17,234 nucleotides of DNA, taken from positions 1 through 17,234 of the forward strand of contig JAVBPJ010000012.1 of assembly GCA_031549665.1 (NCBI GenBank), read 5' to 3'. The notes below the pieces were generated by a model. That model saw only the letters and a program-made list of their open reading frames with translations. It did no database searches and had not been told where the DNA came from. Positions 1 through 6,441 of the stretch are shown one piece after another. Positions within the stretch are counted from its first letter, which is position 1; each line of letters begins with the position of its first letter. Origin of the DNA: Rikenella sp031549665 (GTDB taxonomy: Bacteria; Bacteroidota; Bacteroidia; Bacteroidales; Rikenellaceae). The position numbers and the translations under genes were made by a program.

Positions 1-120
1 GATTCACCTTAAAAACCTGACGGGAGGGGGGAGGGGGGGGGGAAGGGGAATTGGGGTCCAAGTGGGTGCTTTTACTACTAAAATACAAGACAAATTTTTC
101 CAAAAATTCGGACCGGGGGC
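1..120. other. Poly-G-rich, probably low-quality left edge
   Basis: Bases 21-57 are almost all G with a few A, a pattern not seen elsewhere in the window. An AT-rich stretch (about 69-110) follows, then a gggggcggggg/cccccgccccc inverted repeat at 115-125 and 132-142. The sulfatase reading frame is open through all of this back to base 2, but the encoded residues before about residue 18 do not look like a normal signal peptide. I read this as sequencing or assembly error at a contig end. A true G-rich tract cannot be excluded. Confidence 0.55.
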
Positions 121-1576
121 GGGGGGACTTGCCCCCGCCCCCACGGCGGCGAAGGCCGCTCCGGCCGAGCGGCCCAATTTCATCGTCATTCTGGCCGACG
201 ACCAGGGATACAACGACCTGGGATGTTTTGGCTCGGCCCTGATCCGCACCCCCAACCTGGATCAAATGGCCGCCGAGGGGATCCGCCTGACCAATTTTTA
301 CGCCCAACCCGTGAGCGGCCCGTCGAGAACCGCCCTGTTGACGGGATGCTACCCCATCCGGGTCGGAGAGGTCGGGAACCAGAAACGCCCCCACCCGATG
401 GTTCACCCCAACGAGTGGATCATTCCCGAAATCCTCCGGCAACGGGGATACCAAAGCGCCTGCATCGGCAAATGGGACATCAACGGGCATCAGCAAACCT
501 TTCCCTCCCCCGGCCTGCTTCCCACGCGCATGGGTTTCGACTACTGGTTCGGCCTGCCCTCAAGCATCGACGACGGCGTGGAGCGGGTCTACCGGAACGA
601 AACGATCCTGGAACAGGACTACCCGGTAGACACGCTCACGCAGCTCTACACCGCCGAGGCCATCCGCTTCATCGAGGCCAACCGCGACCGCCCCTTCTTC
701 CTGTACCTGGCCCACTCCATGCCGCACACCCGTCTGGGAGCAAGCAGCCGTTTCAAGGGCCGCTCCCAGGCCGGCCTTTACGGCGACGCGGTCGAAGAGC
801 TGGACTGGAGCCTCGGGGCGATCCGCGACCTGCTCCGGCGGCTCCACCTGTCCGAAAACACCTACATCGTCTACACCTCGGACAACGGCCCCTGGAGCGC
901 CCGGGGTCCGCAGGGAGGCTCCGCCTACCCGTTGCGGGGCGAAAAGGCCTCGACCTGGGAGGGCGGCCCCCGCGTTCCCTGCGTGGTTTGGAGTCCCGCG
1001 TTGAAAAAGGGCGGCGTGGTGTGCGACCAGGTGGTTACCACCATGGACCTGCTGCCCACCTTTGCCGCGCTGTGCGGAGCGCCCCTGCCCGAGGGGTACC
1101 GTTTCGACGGGCAAAACATCGCGGCCCTGCTGCGCAATCCCGCCCAACAGTTGCCCGAGCAGCCCTATTACTACTACATCGACACCCACCTGCAAGCCGT
1201 CCGGCTGGGCGACTGGAAACTGGTGCGCCCCCGTCCGCAGGCTCCGCCCTGGGTGGCTTTCGCCCGCCGCTCCGTGTGGATCCGCGAGGACATGGATCCC
1301 GTGCGGGACTACGAACTCTACAACCTGCGCGAAGACCCCTCCGAGCGGCGCGACTGCTCCGCCGAACACCCCGAGGTGGTCGGGCGGCTGAAAACGCTGT
1401 TGGAGCAGGCCCGGAACGAACTGGGCGACTACAACCAAATCGGCACGCAGGCCCGTTTTTACGACGCCGCTTCTCCGCGGCCCGAAGCCTCCGTATGGCA
1501 ACAGCGCGAAGCCGAGGGGTGGCGGCCCGACACCACCCTCCACCCTTACTACCGGGACGGAGGCCGCATTTTGTAA
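62..1576 (+). CDS. S1 family sulfatase (arylsulfatase A-like), Ser-type, start uncertain
   Basis: Predicted secreted or periplasmic sulfatase removing sulfate esters from a glycan or other sulfated substrate; the substrate cannot be read from the sequence. Seen (numbering from the GTG at 62): metal-binding ADDQG at 45-49, and the maturation motif S-G-P-S-R at 85-89 followed by TALLTG. Ser85 would become formylglycine, so an anaerobic (radical SAM, anSME-type) maturase is implied; none lies in this window. Other catalytic-type features are GKW at 136-138, AHSMPH near 217-222, SDNG at 273-276 and GEKASTWEGG near 294. The usual GKWHLG reads GKWDIN, so the second active-site His is replaced. A small-residue stretch near 18-33 (GPGAGGLAPAPTAAKA) resembles the end of a signal peptide. 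The true start is unclear: the GTG lies in corrupted sequence and the frame is open to base 2. An ATA at 83-85, followed by QDKFFQKF, could be a miscalled ATG. manA follows after 16 bases. Confidence 0.9.
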   Translation: MGAFTTKIQDKFFQKFGPGAGGLAPAPTAAKAAPAERPNFIVILADDQGYNDLGCFGSALIRTPNLDQMAAEGIRLTNFYAQPVSGPSRTALLTGCYPIRVGEVGNQKRPHPMVHPNEWIIPEILRQRGYQSACIGKWDINGHQQTFPSPGLLPTRMGFDYWFGLPSSIDDGVERVYRNETILEQDYPVDTLTQLYTAEAIRFIEANRDRPFFLYLAHSMPHTRLGASSRFKGRSQAGLYGDAVEELDWSLGAIRDLLRRLHLSENTYIVYTSDNGPWSARGPQGGSAYPLRGEKASTWEGGPRVPCVVWSPALKKGGVVCDQVVTTMDLLPTFAALCGAPLPEGYRFDGQNIAALLRNPAQQLPEQPYYYYIDTHLQAVRLGDWKLVRPRPQAPPWVAFARRSVWIREDMDPVRDYELYNLREDPSERRDCSAEHPEVVGRLKTLLEQARNELGDYNQIGTQARFYDAASPRPEASVWQQREAEGWRPDTTLHPYYRDGGRIL

Positions 1577-1592
1577 CAAAACCGAACATACC

Positions 1593-2570
1593 ATGCTTTA
1601 TCCCATCAAATTCCGCCCCCTCTACAAAGAGCGCATCTGGGGCGGCCGCAAACTCGAAACCTCGTTCGCCAAACAACTCCCCGAGGGCAAACTCATCGGC
1701 GAAAGCTGGGAGCTTTCCGGCGTGGCGGGCGACCTTTCGGTAGCCGCCGAGGGTCCGTTGAAAGGAAACTCGCTTCAGGAACTCACCGAAATCTACATGG
1801 GCGATCTGGTCGGCGAAAAAATCTTCGAACGCTACGGCGAGGAGTTCCCCCTGCTGATCAAACTGATCGACGCCGCCGACAACCTTTCGATCCAGGTTCA
1901 TCCCGACGACCGCCTGGCCGCCGAACGCCACAACGCCTATGGAAAAACCGAAATGTGGTACGTACTCGACCACGAACCCGGCGCGCAGCTTTACGTCGGC
2001 TTCAACCAGCCCGTCGACCGGCAAAAGTACCTCGACTACCTGGCCCAGGGGCGGCTGGCCGAACTGCTGCAGGCCTATCCCGTCAAAAAGGGCGACGCCT
2101 TTTTCATTCCCGCAGGCACGATCCACGCCATCGGCACCGGCATGCTGATCGCCGAAATCCAGCAAACCTCCGACATCACCTACCGCGTGTTCGACTGGAA
2201 CCGCATCGACGCCGCCACCGGCAAAGGGCGCGAACTGCACACCGAGCTGGCCCTGGATGCGATCGATTTCGCCCCGCACACCCCCTCCGACTACCTGATC
2301 CGCACCCACGCGAAGCCCAACGAACCGGCCACCATCAAGGAGTGTCCCTACTTCCACACCAACGCGCTCAGCGTACACGGCACGTGCGAACGCTCCTACC
2401 TACCGCTCGACTCGTTCGTGATTCTGATCTGCCTCGACGGCGAACTGCTGGTCGAGTACGAAGGGGGCAAACTGGCCCTGACCCAAGGCGAGACCCTGCT
2501 GATTCCGGCCGCGATTTCGGGAGTAACCCTTACCGGCACCGCCCAACTGCTCGAAACCTACGTGCCGTAA
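1593..2570 (+). CDS. manA: Mannose-6-phosphate isomerase, class I (short form)
   Basis: Interconverts mannose 6-phosphate and fructose 6-phosphate, a cytoplasmic zinc-dependent reaction feeding mannose into glycolysis or supplying mannose-6-P for GDP-sugars. The 325 residues are normal for the short class I form. The cupin zinc ligands are visible: Gln101 and His103 in QVHPDD, Glu120 in GKTEMWY, and His178 in GTIHAIG; Arg198 in TYRVFDW is a likely catalytic residue. The N-terminal FRPLYKERIWGG (7-18) is a family signature. The ATG at 1593 gives the expected N-terminus (MLYPIKF), with no clear Shine-Dalgarno. The gene sits 16 bases after the sulfatase on the same strand, so the two may be co-transcribed, although a functional link is only a guess. 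A strong hairpin follows. The main uncertainty is whether the natural substrate is mannose-6-P or another aldose phosphate. Confidence 0.93.
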   Translation: MLYPIKFRPLYKERIWGGRKLETSFAKQLPEGKLIGESWELSGVAGDLSVAAEGPLKGNSLQELTEIYMGDLVGEKIFERYGEEFPLLIKLIDAADNLSIQVHPDDRLAAERHNAYGKTEMWYVLDHEPGAQLYVGFNQPVDRQKYLDYLAQGRLAELLQAYPVKKGDAFFIPAGTIHAIGTGMLIAEIQQTSDITYRVFDWNRIDAATGKGRELHTELALDAIDFAPHTPSDYLIRTHAKPNEPATIKECPYFHTNALSVHGTCERSYLPLDSFVILICLDGELLVEYEGGKLALTQGETLLIPAAISGVTLTGTAQLLETYVP

Positions 2571-2590
2571 TCCCTCCTCCTCCCTGCCAG

Positions 2591-2627
2591 AAAACACACC
2601 GGGGGGCCCTGCTAGGGCCCCCCGGTG
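2591..2627. terminator. Hairpin terminator between convergent manA and def
   Basis: A perfect 14-bp inverted repeat: caccggggggccct at 2597-2610, loop gct, agggccccccggtg at 2614-2627. Read on the minus strand the stem is followed by TGTTTTC (complement of the A-run at 2591-2594), so it fits a Rho-independent terminator for def best. On the plus strand no T-run follows, but so strong a stem probably also ends or protects the manA transcript. Confidence 0.8.
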
Positions 2628-2649
2628 CATGTATGCCTGGAAGAGTCGG

Positions 2650-3207
2650 CTATTTCCCCACCTTGCAGCGGTAGCGGGCCGAGTAGTTCCCCTTGGCCAG
2701 CGCGCCGAGTTTCGAACGCAGCAGCGTGCGGCGCAGGGGCGAGATGTGGTCGGTAAACACCTTCGTTTCGATGTGGTCGTACTCGTGCTGGATCACCCGG
2801 GCCATGTAGTCGGCGAATTCCTCGTCGCGCGGGTTGAGGTCGGCGTCCAGGTAACGGATCCGTATGCGTACGGGCCGCGACACCTCCTCGTGGATTCCGG
2901 GAAGGCTCAAACACCCCTCCTCGCTGCGCACCTCCTCGTCGGAGCGTTCGTAGATCACCGGATTGATGAACGTTTGGCGCAACAGGGTCCCCGCCGGGAG
3001 GTCTTCCTCCAGCGGCGACAGGTCGATGCAGAACAGGCGGATCGGCAGGCCGATTTGAGGTGCGGCCAAGCCCACCCCGTCGGCATTTTCCATCGTCTCG
3101 AACATATCCGCGATCAGTTGTTTGAGGTTCGGATAGGTGGCGGGGTCGATCTCGCCGGTGGTTTGGCGCAACACCGGGGAACCGTATAGATAGATAGGTA
3201 AAATCAT
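2650..3207 (-). CDS. def: Peptide deformylase
   Basis: Removes the N-formyl group from nascent proteins using a catalytic metal (usually Fe2+) in the cytoplasm. All three family motifs are present in order over 185 residues: GVGLAAPQ at 44-51, EGCLS at 97-101 with metal ligand Cys99, and QHEYDH at 140-145 with ligands His141 and His145 and catalytic Glu142. The start (ATG, 3207-3205) overlaps the stop of ruvX in an ATGA arrangement, indicating translational coupling and one transcript from the promoter upstream of ruvX. It ends 22 bases before the convergent hairpin. Length and motifs are normal and I see nothing to suggest loss of function. Confidence 0.96.
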   Translation of the reverse strand: MILPIYLYGSPVLRQTTGEIDPATYPNLKQLIADMFETMENADGVGLAAPQIGLPIRLFCIDLSPLEEDLPAGTLLRQTFINPVIYERSDEEVRSEEGCLSLPGIHEEVSRPVRIRIRYLDADLNPRDEEFADYMARVIQHEYDHIETKVFTDHISPLRRTLLRSKLGALAKGNYSARYRCKVGK

Positions 3208-3620
3208 CGTAAAGAGGAATTTAAGTAGTCCTGCAACAAAATCAACGCGCTCAGCCGATCGATGATCGACTTGTCGCGGCGGGTCGAGCGTTTGGCGCCC
3301 GAATCGATCAGGGCCCGTTGGGCCAGCTTCGAGGTGAACCGTTCGTCGAACGGAGTAACGGGGATGTGCGGAAAGGCCTTTTTCAGGCGACTGGTCAGCG
3401 CCTGCACATAGGGGGCCGACTGCGACGGCGAGCCGTCCATCTGCCGGGGCTCTCCCACCACAAACCGTTCCACCTGGTTTTCGGCCAGGTAGGCCGTCAG
3501 GTAGTCGATCACCGTATGGGCGGGTACCGTGGCCAGGGCCGTAGCGATCAACTGCAACGGATCGGTTACCGCCAACCCGATGCGTTTTTGTCCGCCGTCC
3601 AAAGCCATTATACGTCCCAT
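3204..3620 (-). CDS. ruvX: RuvX/YqgF family Holliday-junction resolvase-like nuclease
   Basis: RNase H-fold protein of the YqgF family, variously linked to Holliday-junction resolution and 16S rRNA 5'-end maturation; which role applies here cannot be told. In 138 residues it shows MALDGGQKRIGLAVTDP (5-21) with the first acidic residue at Asp8, VVGEPRQMDG near 54-63, FDERFTS (91-97) with Glu93, and IIDRLSALILLQDYL (119-133) with Asp121: three acidic positions consistent with the catalytic set. The start at 3620-3618 (MGRIMALD) matches the usual family N-terminus. An in-frame ATG at 3608-3606 (MALDGG) is an alternative and would leave a longer leader after the promoter box at 3637-3630. Its stop overlaps the start of def by 4 bases. 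Pairing with def rather than with alaS/DUF-type partners is a chromosomal detail without clear meaning. Confidence 0.92.
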   Translation of the reverse strand: MGRIMALDGGQKRIGLAVTDPLQLIATALATVPAHTVIDYLTAYLAENQVERFVVGEPRQMDGSPSQSAPYVQALTSRLKKAFPHIPVTPFDERFTSKLAQRALIDSGAKRSTRRDKSIIDRLSALILLQDYLNSSLR

Positions 3621-3629
3621 ATTCAGCTA

Positions 3630-3637
3630 CAAAGGTA
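3630..3637 (-). promoter_or_regulatory. Bacteroidota -7 box upstream of ruvX-def
   Basis: On the minus strand this reads TACCTTTG, an exact match to TAnnTTTG. I see no convincing TTTG about 20 bases upstream. Transcription would begin near 3624, only a few bases before the ruvX ATG at 3620, so the message would be nearly leaderless unless the internal ATG at 3608 is used. Confidence 0.55.
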
Positions 3638-3701
3638 ACGAAATTTCATGGGCGAATCGTATCTAATCCGCCACACGGGGCGGGGAACCAAACAAAATCA
3701 T

Positions 3702-3709
3702 TATCTTTA
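3702..3709 (+). promoter_or_regulatory. Possible -7 box for the gpsA operon
   Basis: TATCTTTA matches TAnnTTTG at all fixed positions except the last and lies 25 bases before the gpsA ATG at 3735. No good TTTG is present at the -33 position, which is G-rich. A second partial match (TAGTTTG, 3725-3731) touches the start codon and is less likely. The 114-base gap between divergent ruvX and gpsA must nevertheless hold the operon's promoter. Confidence 0.4.
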
Positions 3710-3734
3710 CTGCTTAATCTGGGATAGTTTGTTT

Positions 3735-4754
3735 ATGTCCGAAATCGCCACCGCCTCCACCCTTCCCGCTCCCAGCTGCGCCGTGATCGGCTATGGCAGT
3801 TGGGCCACCGCTTTGGTCAAAATTTTGATCGAGGGCGAGAACTTCGTCCACTGGTACATTCCCAATCCCGACGTGCGGAACCACCTGCAGGAACACCACA
3901 CCAACCCCAAGTACCTGAGCCAGATCCACCTCGAGAGCGACCTGCTGACCCTGTCGGACGACCTGAACGCCGTGGTTCGCCAAAGCCGCGTGGTGTTGCT
4001 GGCCGTTCCGTCGGCCTTTCTGGTCGATGCGCTGAAACCCCTTACCGAGCCGCTGCACGAGAAATTTTTCATCTCGGCCATCAAAGGGATCGTCCCCGAC
4101 GGCTACCTCACCGTGGCCGAGTGGCTCAACCGGCGTTACGCCATTCCTTTCGAACGCATCGGCATCCTCACCGGCCCCTGCCACGCCGAGGAGGTGGCCC
4201 AGGAGCGCCTCTCCTACCTGACCATGGTGTGCCAGAACGAAGAACACGCCCGCCTGCTGGCCCGCCGGGTATCCAACAGCTACATTCGCGTTACCACCTC
4301 GACCGACATCTACGGCACCGAATACGCCGCCGTACTCAAAAACATCTACGCCATCGCCGCCGGCATTTGCCACGGACTCGGCTACGGCGACAACTTTCAG
4401 GCCGTGCTGATCTCGAACGCCGCCCTGGAGATGGAGCGTTTCCTGAACGCCACTTTCGACCTGCCGCGCAACATCTGCAAGTCGGCCTACCTGGGCGACC
4501 TGCTGGTAACCTGCTACTCGCAATTCAGCCGCAACCGCACCTTCGGGATCATGATCGGCAAAGGCTATTCGGTCAAGGCGGCCCAAATGGAGATGAGCAT
4601 GGTGGCCGAAGGGTACTACGCCACCGCCTGCATCCACCAGCAGCGCACCGCCTTCAAAGTCGAAATGCCCATTGTCGAGGCCATTCACGGCATCCTTTAC
4701 GAGGGAAAATCCCCCGCAAAAGAGATCAAACGGATGCTCGAACAACTCACTTAA
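3735..4754 (+). CDS. gpsA: Glycerol-3-phosphate dehydrogenase [NAD(P)+]
   Basis: Cytoplasmic enzyme reducing dihydroxyacetone phosphate to sn-glycerol 3-phosphate for phospholipid synthesis. The 339-residue form starts at the ATG at 3735. The frame extends upstream to 3648, but those residues are not family-like, run through the promoter region and lack a dinucleotide-binding role. Visible features: Rossmann motif GYGSWATA at 19-26, LLAVPSAF, the ISAIKGI loop, ILTGPCHAEEVA, and the substrate-binding/catalytic region EYAAVLKNIYAIAAGI with the family Lys, followed by GLGYGDNFQA and AYLGDLLVTCYSQFSRNR. All are normal for GpsA. It begins a plus-strand run of six closely spaced genes, with pgi 27 bases downstream, tying glycerol-3-P and hexose-phosphate branch points of glycolysis together. 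Confidence 0.95.
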   Translation: MSEIATASTLPAPSCAVIGYGSWATALVKILIEGENFVHWYIPNPDVRNHLQEHHTNPKYLSQIHLESDLLTLSDDLNAVVRQSRVVLLAVPSAFLVDALKPLTEPLHEKFFISAIKGIVPDGYLTVAEWLNRRYAIPFERIGILTGPCHAEEVAQERLSYLTMVCQNEEHARLLARRVSNSYIRVTTSTDIYGTEYAAVLKNIYAIAAGICHGLGYGDNFQAVLISNAALEMERFLNATFDLPRNICKSAYLGDLLVTCYSQFSRNRTFGIMIGKGYSVKAAQMEMSMVAEGYYATACIHQQRTAFKVEMPIVEAIHGILYEGKSPAKEIKRMLEQLT

Positions 4755-4781
4755 CCACGGACACAACATATTCTGCACCGC

Positions 4782-6122
4782 ATGAAACACATTGAAGTAA
4801 ACCTGCAAAACAGCGGCTTGTCCGCCAAGGCCATCACCGACCTGCTTCCCGAAATGGAAGCCGCCAACCAGCTGCTGCACAACGGGAAAGGAGCCGGAAA
4901 CGACTTTTTGGGGTGGGTCGATCTTCCCTCCTCCATCACCCCCGACGAGCTGAAACAGATCGAAACCATCGCCGACAGCCTGGCCCGCAAAGCGAGGGTC
5001 GTTGTGGTGATCGGTATCGGAGGCTCCTACCTCGGCACCAAAGCCGTGCTGGACGCCCTTTCCAGCAGCTTCGACCTGTTGCAACGGCAACGCAGCCGCC
5101 CCATCGTGCTGTTCGCCGGACAAAACCTCAGTGAAGACTACGCCTACGAACTGACCGAAACCCTCCACGGGCGCGACTTCGCCCTGGTGGTGATCTCGAA
5201 ATCCGGCACCACCACCGAACCCGCCATCGCCTTCCGCCTCCTCAAAAGGCAGCTTGAAGGCCGCTACGGCAAGGCCGGAGCCGCCGCACGCATCGTCGCC
5301 GTTACCGACGCCTCGAAAGGGGCCCTGCGAAAGCTGGCCGACAGCGAAGGCTACCCCACCTTCGTGATCCCCGACAACGTTGGAGGACGCTACTCGGTAC
5401 TCACCCCCGTGGGCCTGCTCCCGCTGGCCGTGGCCGGGATTGATATCCGCGCGCTGGTCGAAGGAGCCGCCGCCATGCAGCAGCGCACCGCCCCCGAGCG
5501 GCCCATCGCCGAGAACCCCGCGGCGCAATACGCCGCCGCCCGCACCGCCCTGTACCGGGCGGGAAAGAAGATCGAAATCCTCGCCTCGTACGAACCCAAG
5601 CTCCAGAACATCGGCGAGTGGTGGAAACAGCTTTACGGCGAAAGCGAGGGGAAGGAGGGCAAAGGCATTTTCCCGGCCAGCGTTACCCTCACCGCCGACC
5701 TCCACTCCATGGGGCAATACATCCAGGAGGGGGAACGCACCCTGTTCGAAACCGTCATCAGCGTCGAAGAACCCGCCTACTATCTTGAGATCAAGGCCGA
5801 GGCCGGAGATCCCGACGGCCTGAACTTCCTGGCCGGACGGCGCCTCGACCAGGTCAACCGCATGGCCCGTTTGGGAACCATGCTCGCCCATGTGGACGGC
5901 GGCGTACCCAACCTGATGATCGAACTGCCCCGCATCGACGCCTACCAGCTCGGCGGCCTGCTCTACCTGTTCGAAAAAGCCTGCGGGATGAGCGGCTACG
6001 CCTTGGGCGTGAACCCTTTCGACCAGCCCGGCGTCGAGGCCTACAAACGCAACATGTTCGCCCTGCTCGGCAAGCCCGGATTCGAGGCCGAGGGCGAGGC
6101 GCTCCACAAACGACTCAAATAA
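4782..6122 (+). CDS. pgi: Glucose-6-phosphate isomerase (Bacillus-type length)
   Basis: Interconverts glucose 6-phosphate and fructose 6-phosphate in glycolysis and gluconeogenesis. At 446 residues it is the short bacterial form, about 100 residues shorter than the E. coli or animal type. Two SIS domains are seen: GIGGSYLG (78-85) and SKSGTTTEP (139-147) bind phosphate, followed by GGRYSVLTPVG (201-211). By alignment with the Bacillus-type enzyme the likely catalytic residues are Glu287 in LYGESEGKEGKG, His308 in DLHSMGQ and Lys422 in EAYKRNMF. It starts 27 bases after gpsA, and the next small gene follows after 7 bases, so it is inside the operon. No anomalies. Confidence 0.96.
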   Translation: MKHIEVNLQNSGLSAKAITDLLPEMEAANQLLHNGKGAGNDFLGWVDLPSSITPDELKQIETIADSLARKARVVVVIGIGGSYLGTKAVLDALSSSFDLLQRQRSRPIVLFAGQNLSEDYAYELTETLHGRDFALVVISKSGTTTEPAIAFRLLKRQLEGRYGKAGAAARIVAVTDASKGALRKLADSEGYPTFVIPDNVGGRYSVLTPVGLLPLAVAGIDIRALVEGAAAMQQRTAPERPIAENPAAQYAAARTALYRAGKKIEILASYEPKLQNIGEWWKQLYGESEGKEGKGIFPASVTLTADLHSMGQYIQEGERTLFETVISVEEPAYYLEIKAEAGDPDGLNFLAGRRLDQVNRMARLGTMLAHVDGGVPNLMIELPRIDAYQLGGLLYLFEKACGMSGYALGVNPFDQPGVEAYKRNMFALLGKPGFEAEGEALHKRLK

Positions 6123-6129
6123 TCGCCGT

Positions 6130-6438
6130 ATGGCCCTCTTCTTTTTTCTTGGCGACCGCCAAAAGCCCCGCCAGTTCAGCTACAAACCCCGCTCCTACGA
6201 CCCCGAGGCCGAAGCGCGCGAGGAACGGCGCAAAATCGTGTTGGGCGAAAACTACAACCCCGACGGCGGCTACGTCCCCGGAGCCATGATCCGCGAAAAC
6301 CGCTACAAACGCCTGCAACAGCAGGAACGCGAAAGCCGCAAGAAAAGCACCGTCATCCGGGGGGTCATCGCCCTGATCCTGGTCACCGTCATGGCCTTTA
6401 TGATCGTACACTACCTGGGCATCGCCCTCTCCAACTGA
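6130..6438 (+). CDS. Small C-terminally membrane-anchored protein of unknown function
   Basis: 102 residues. The first ~75 are soluble and strongly charged, with RQKPRQFSYKPRSYDPE near 10-26 and many Arg/Glu/Lys (EAREERRK, YKRLQQQERESRKKS), possibly helical. Residues about 76-97 (IRGVIALILVTVMAFMIVHY) form one hydrophobic segment, so the bulk should face the cytoplasm with a tail-type anchor. It starts 7 bases after pgi and ends 3 bases before mutL, so it is certainly expressed with them. From memory, Bacteroidota often have a small protein with a K/R-PRxFxYxPRxYdP start just upstream of mutL, which supports it being a real conserved gene. I do not know its function; a role related to MutL is suggested only by position. 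Confidence 0.8.
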   Translation: MALFFFLGDRQKPRQFSYKPRSYDPEAEAREERRKIVLGENYNPDGGYVPGAMIRENRYKRLQQQERESRKKSTVIRGVIALILVTVMAFMIVHYLGIALSN

Positions 6439-6441
6439 TTC

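Noticed and set aside
3184..3197. Short taga tandem repeat near the def start
   Set aside because: It simply encodes the normal YLYGS residues of the deformylase N-terminus; too short to be a meaningful repeat.
3648..3734. 29-residue N-terminal extension of GpsA
   Set aside because: It overlaps the promoter region, is not family-like, and the ATG at 3735 puts the Rossmann motif at the normal distance from the N-terminus.
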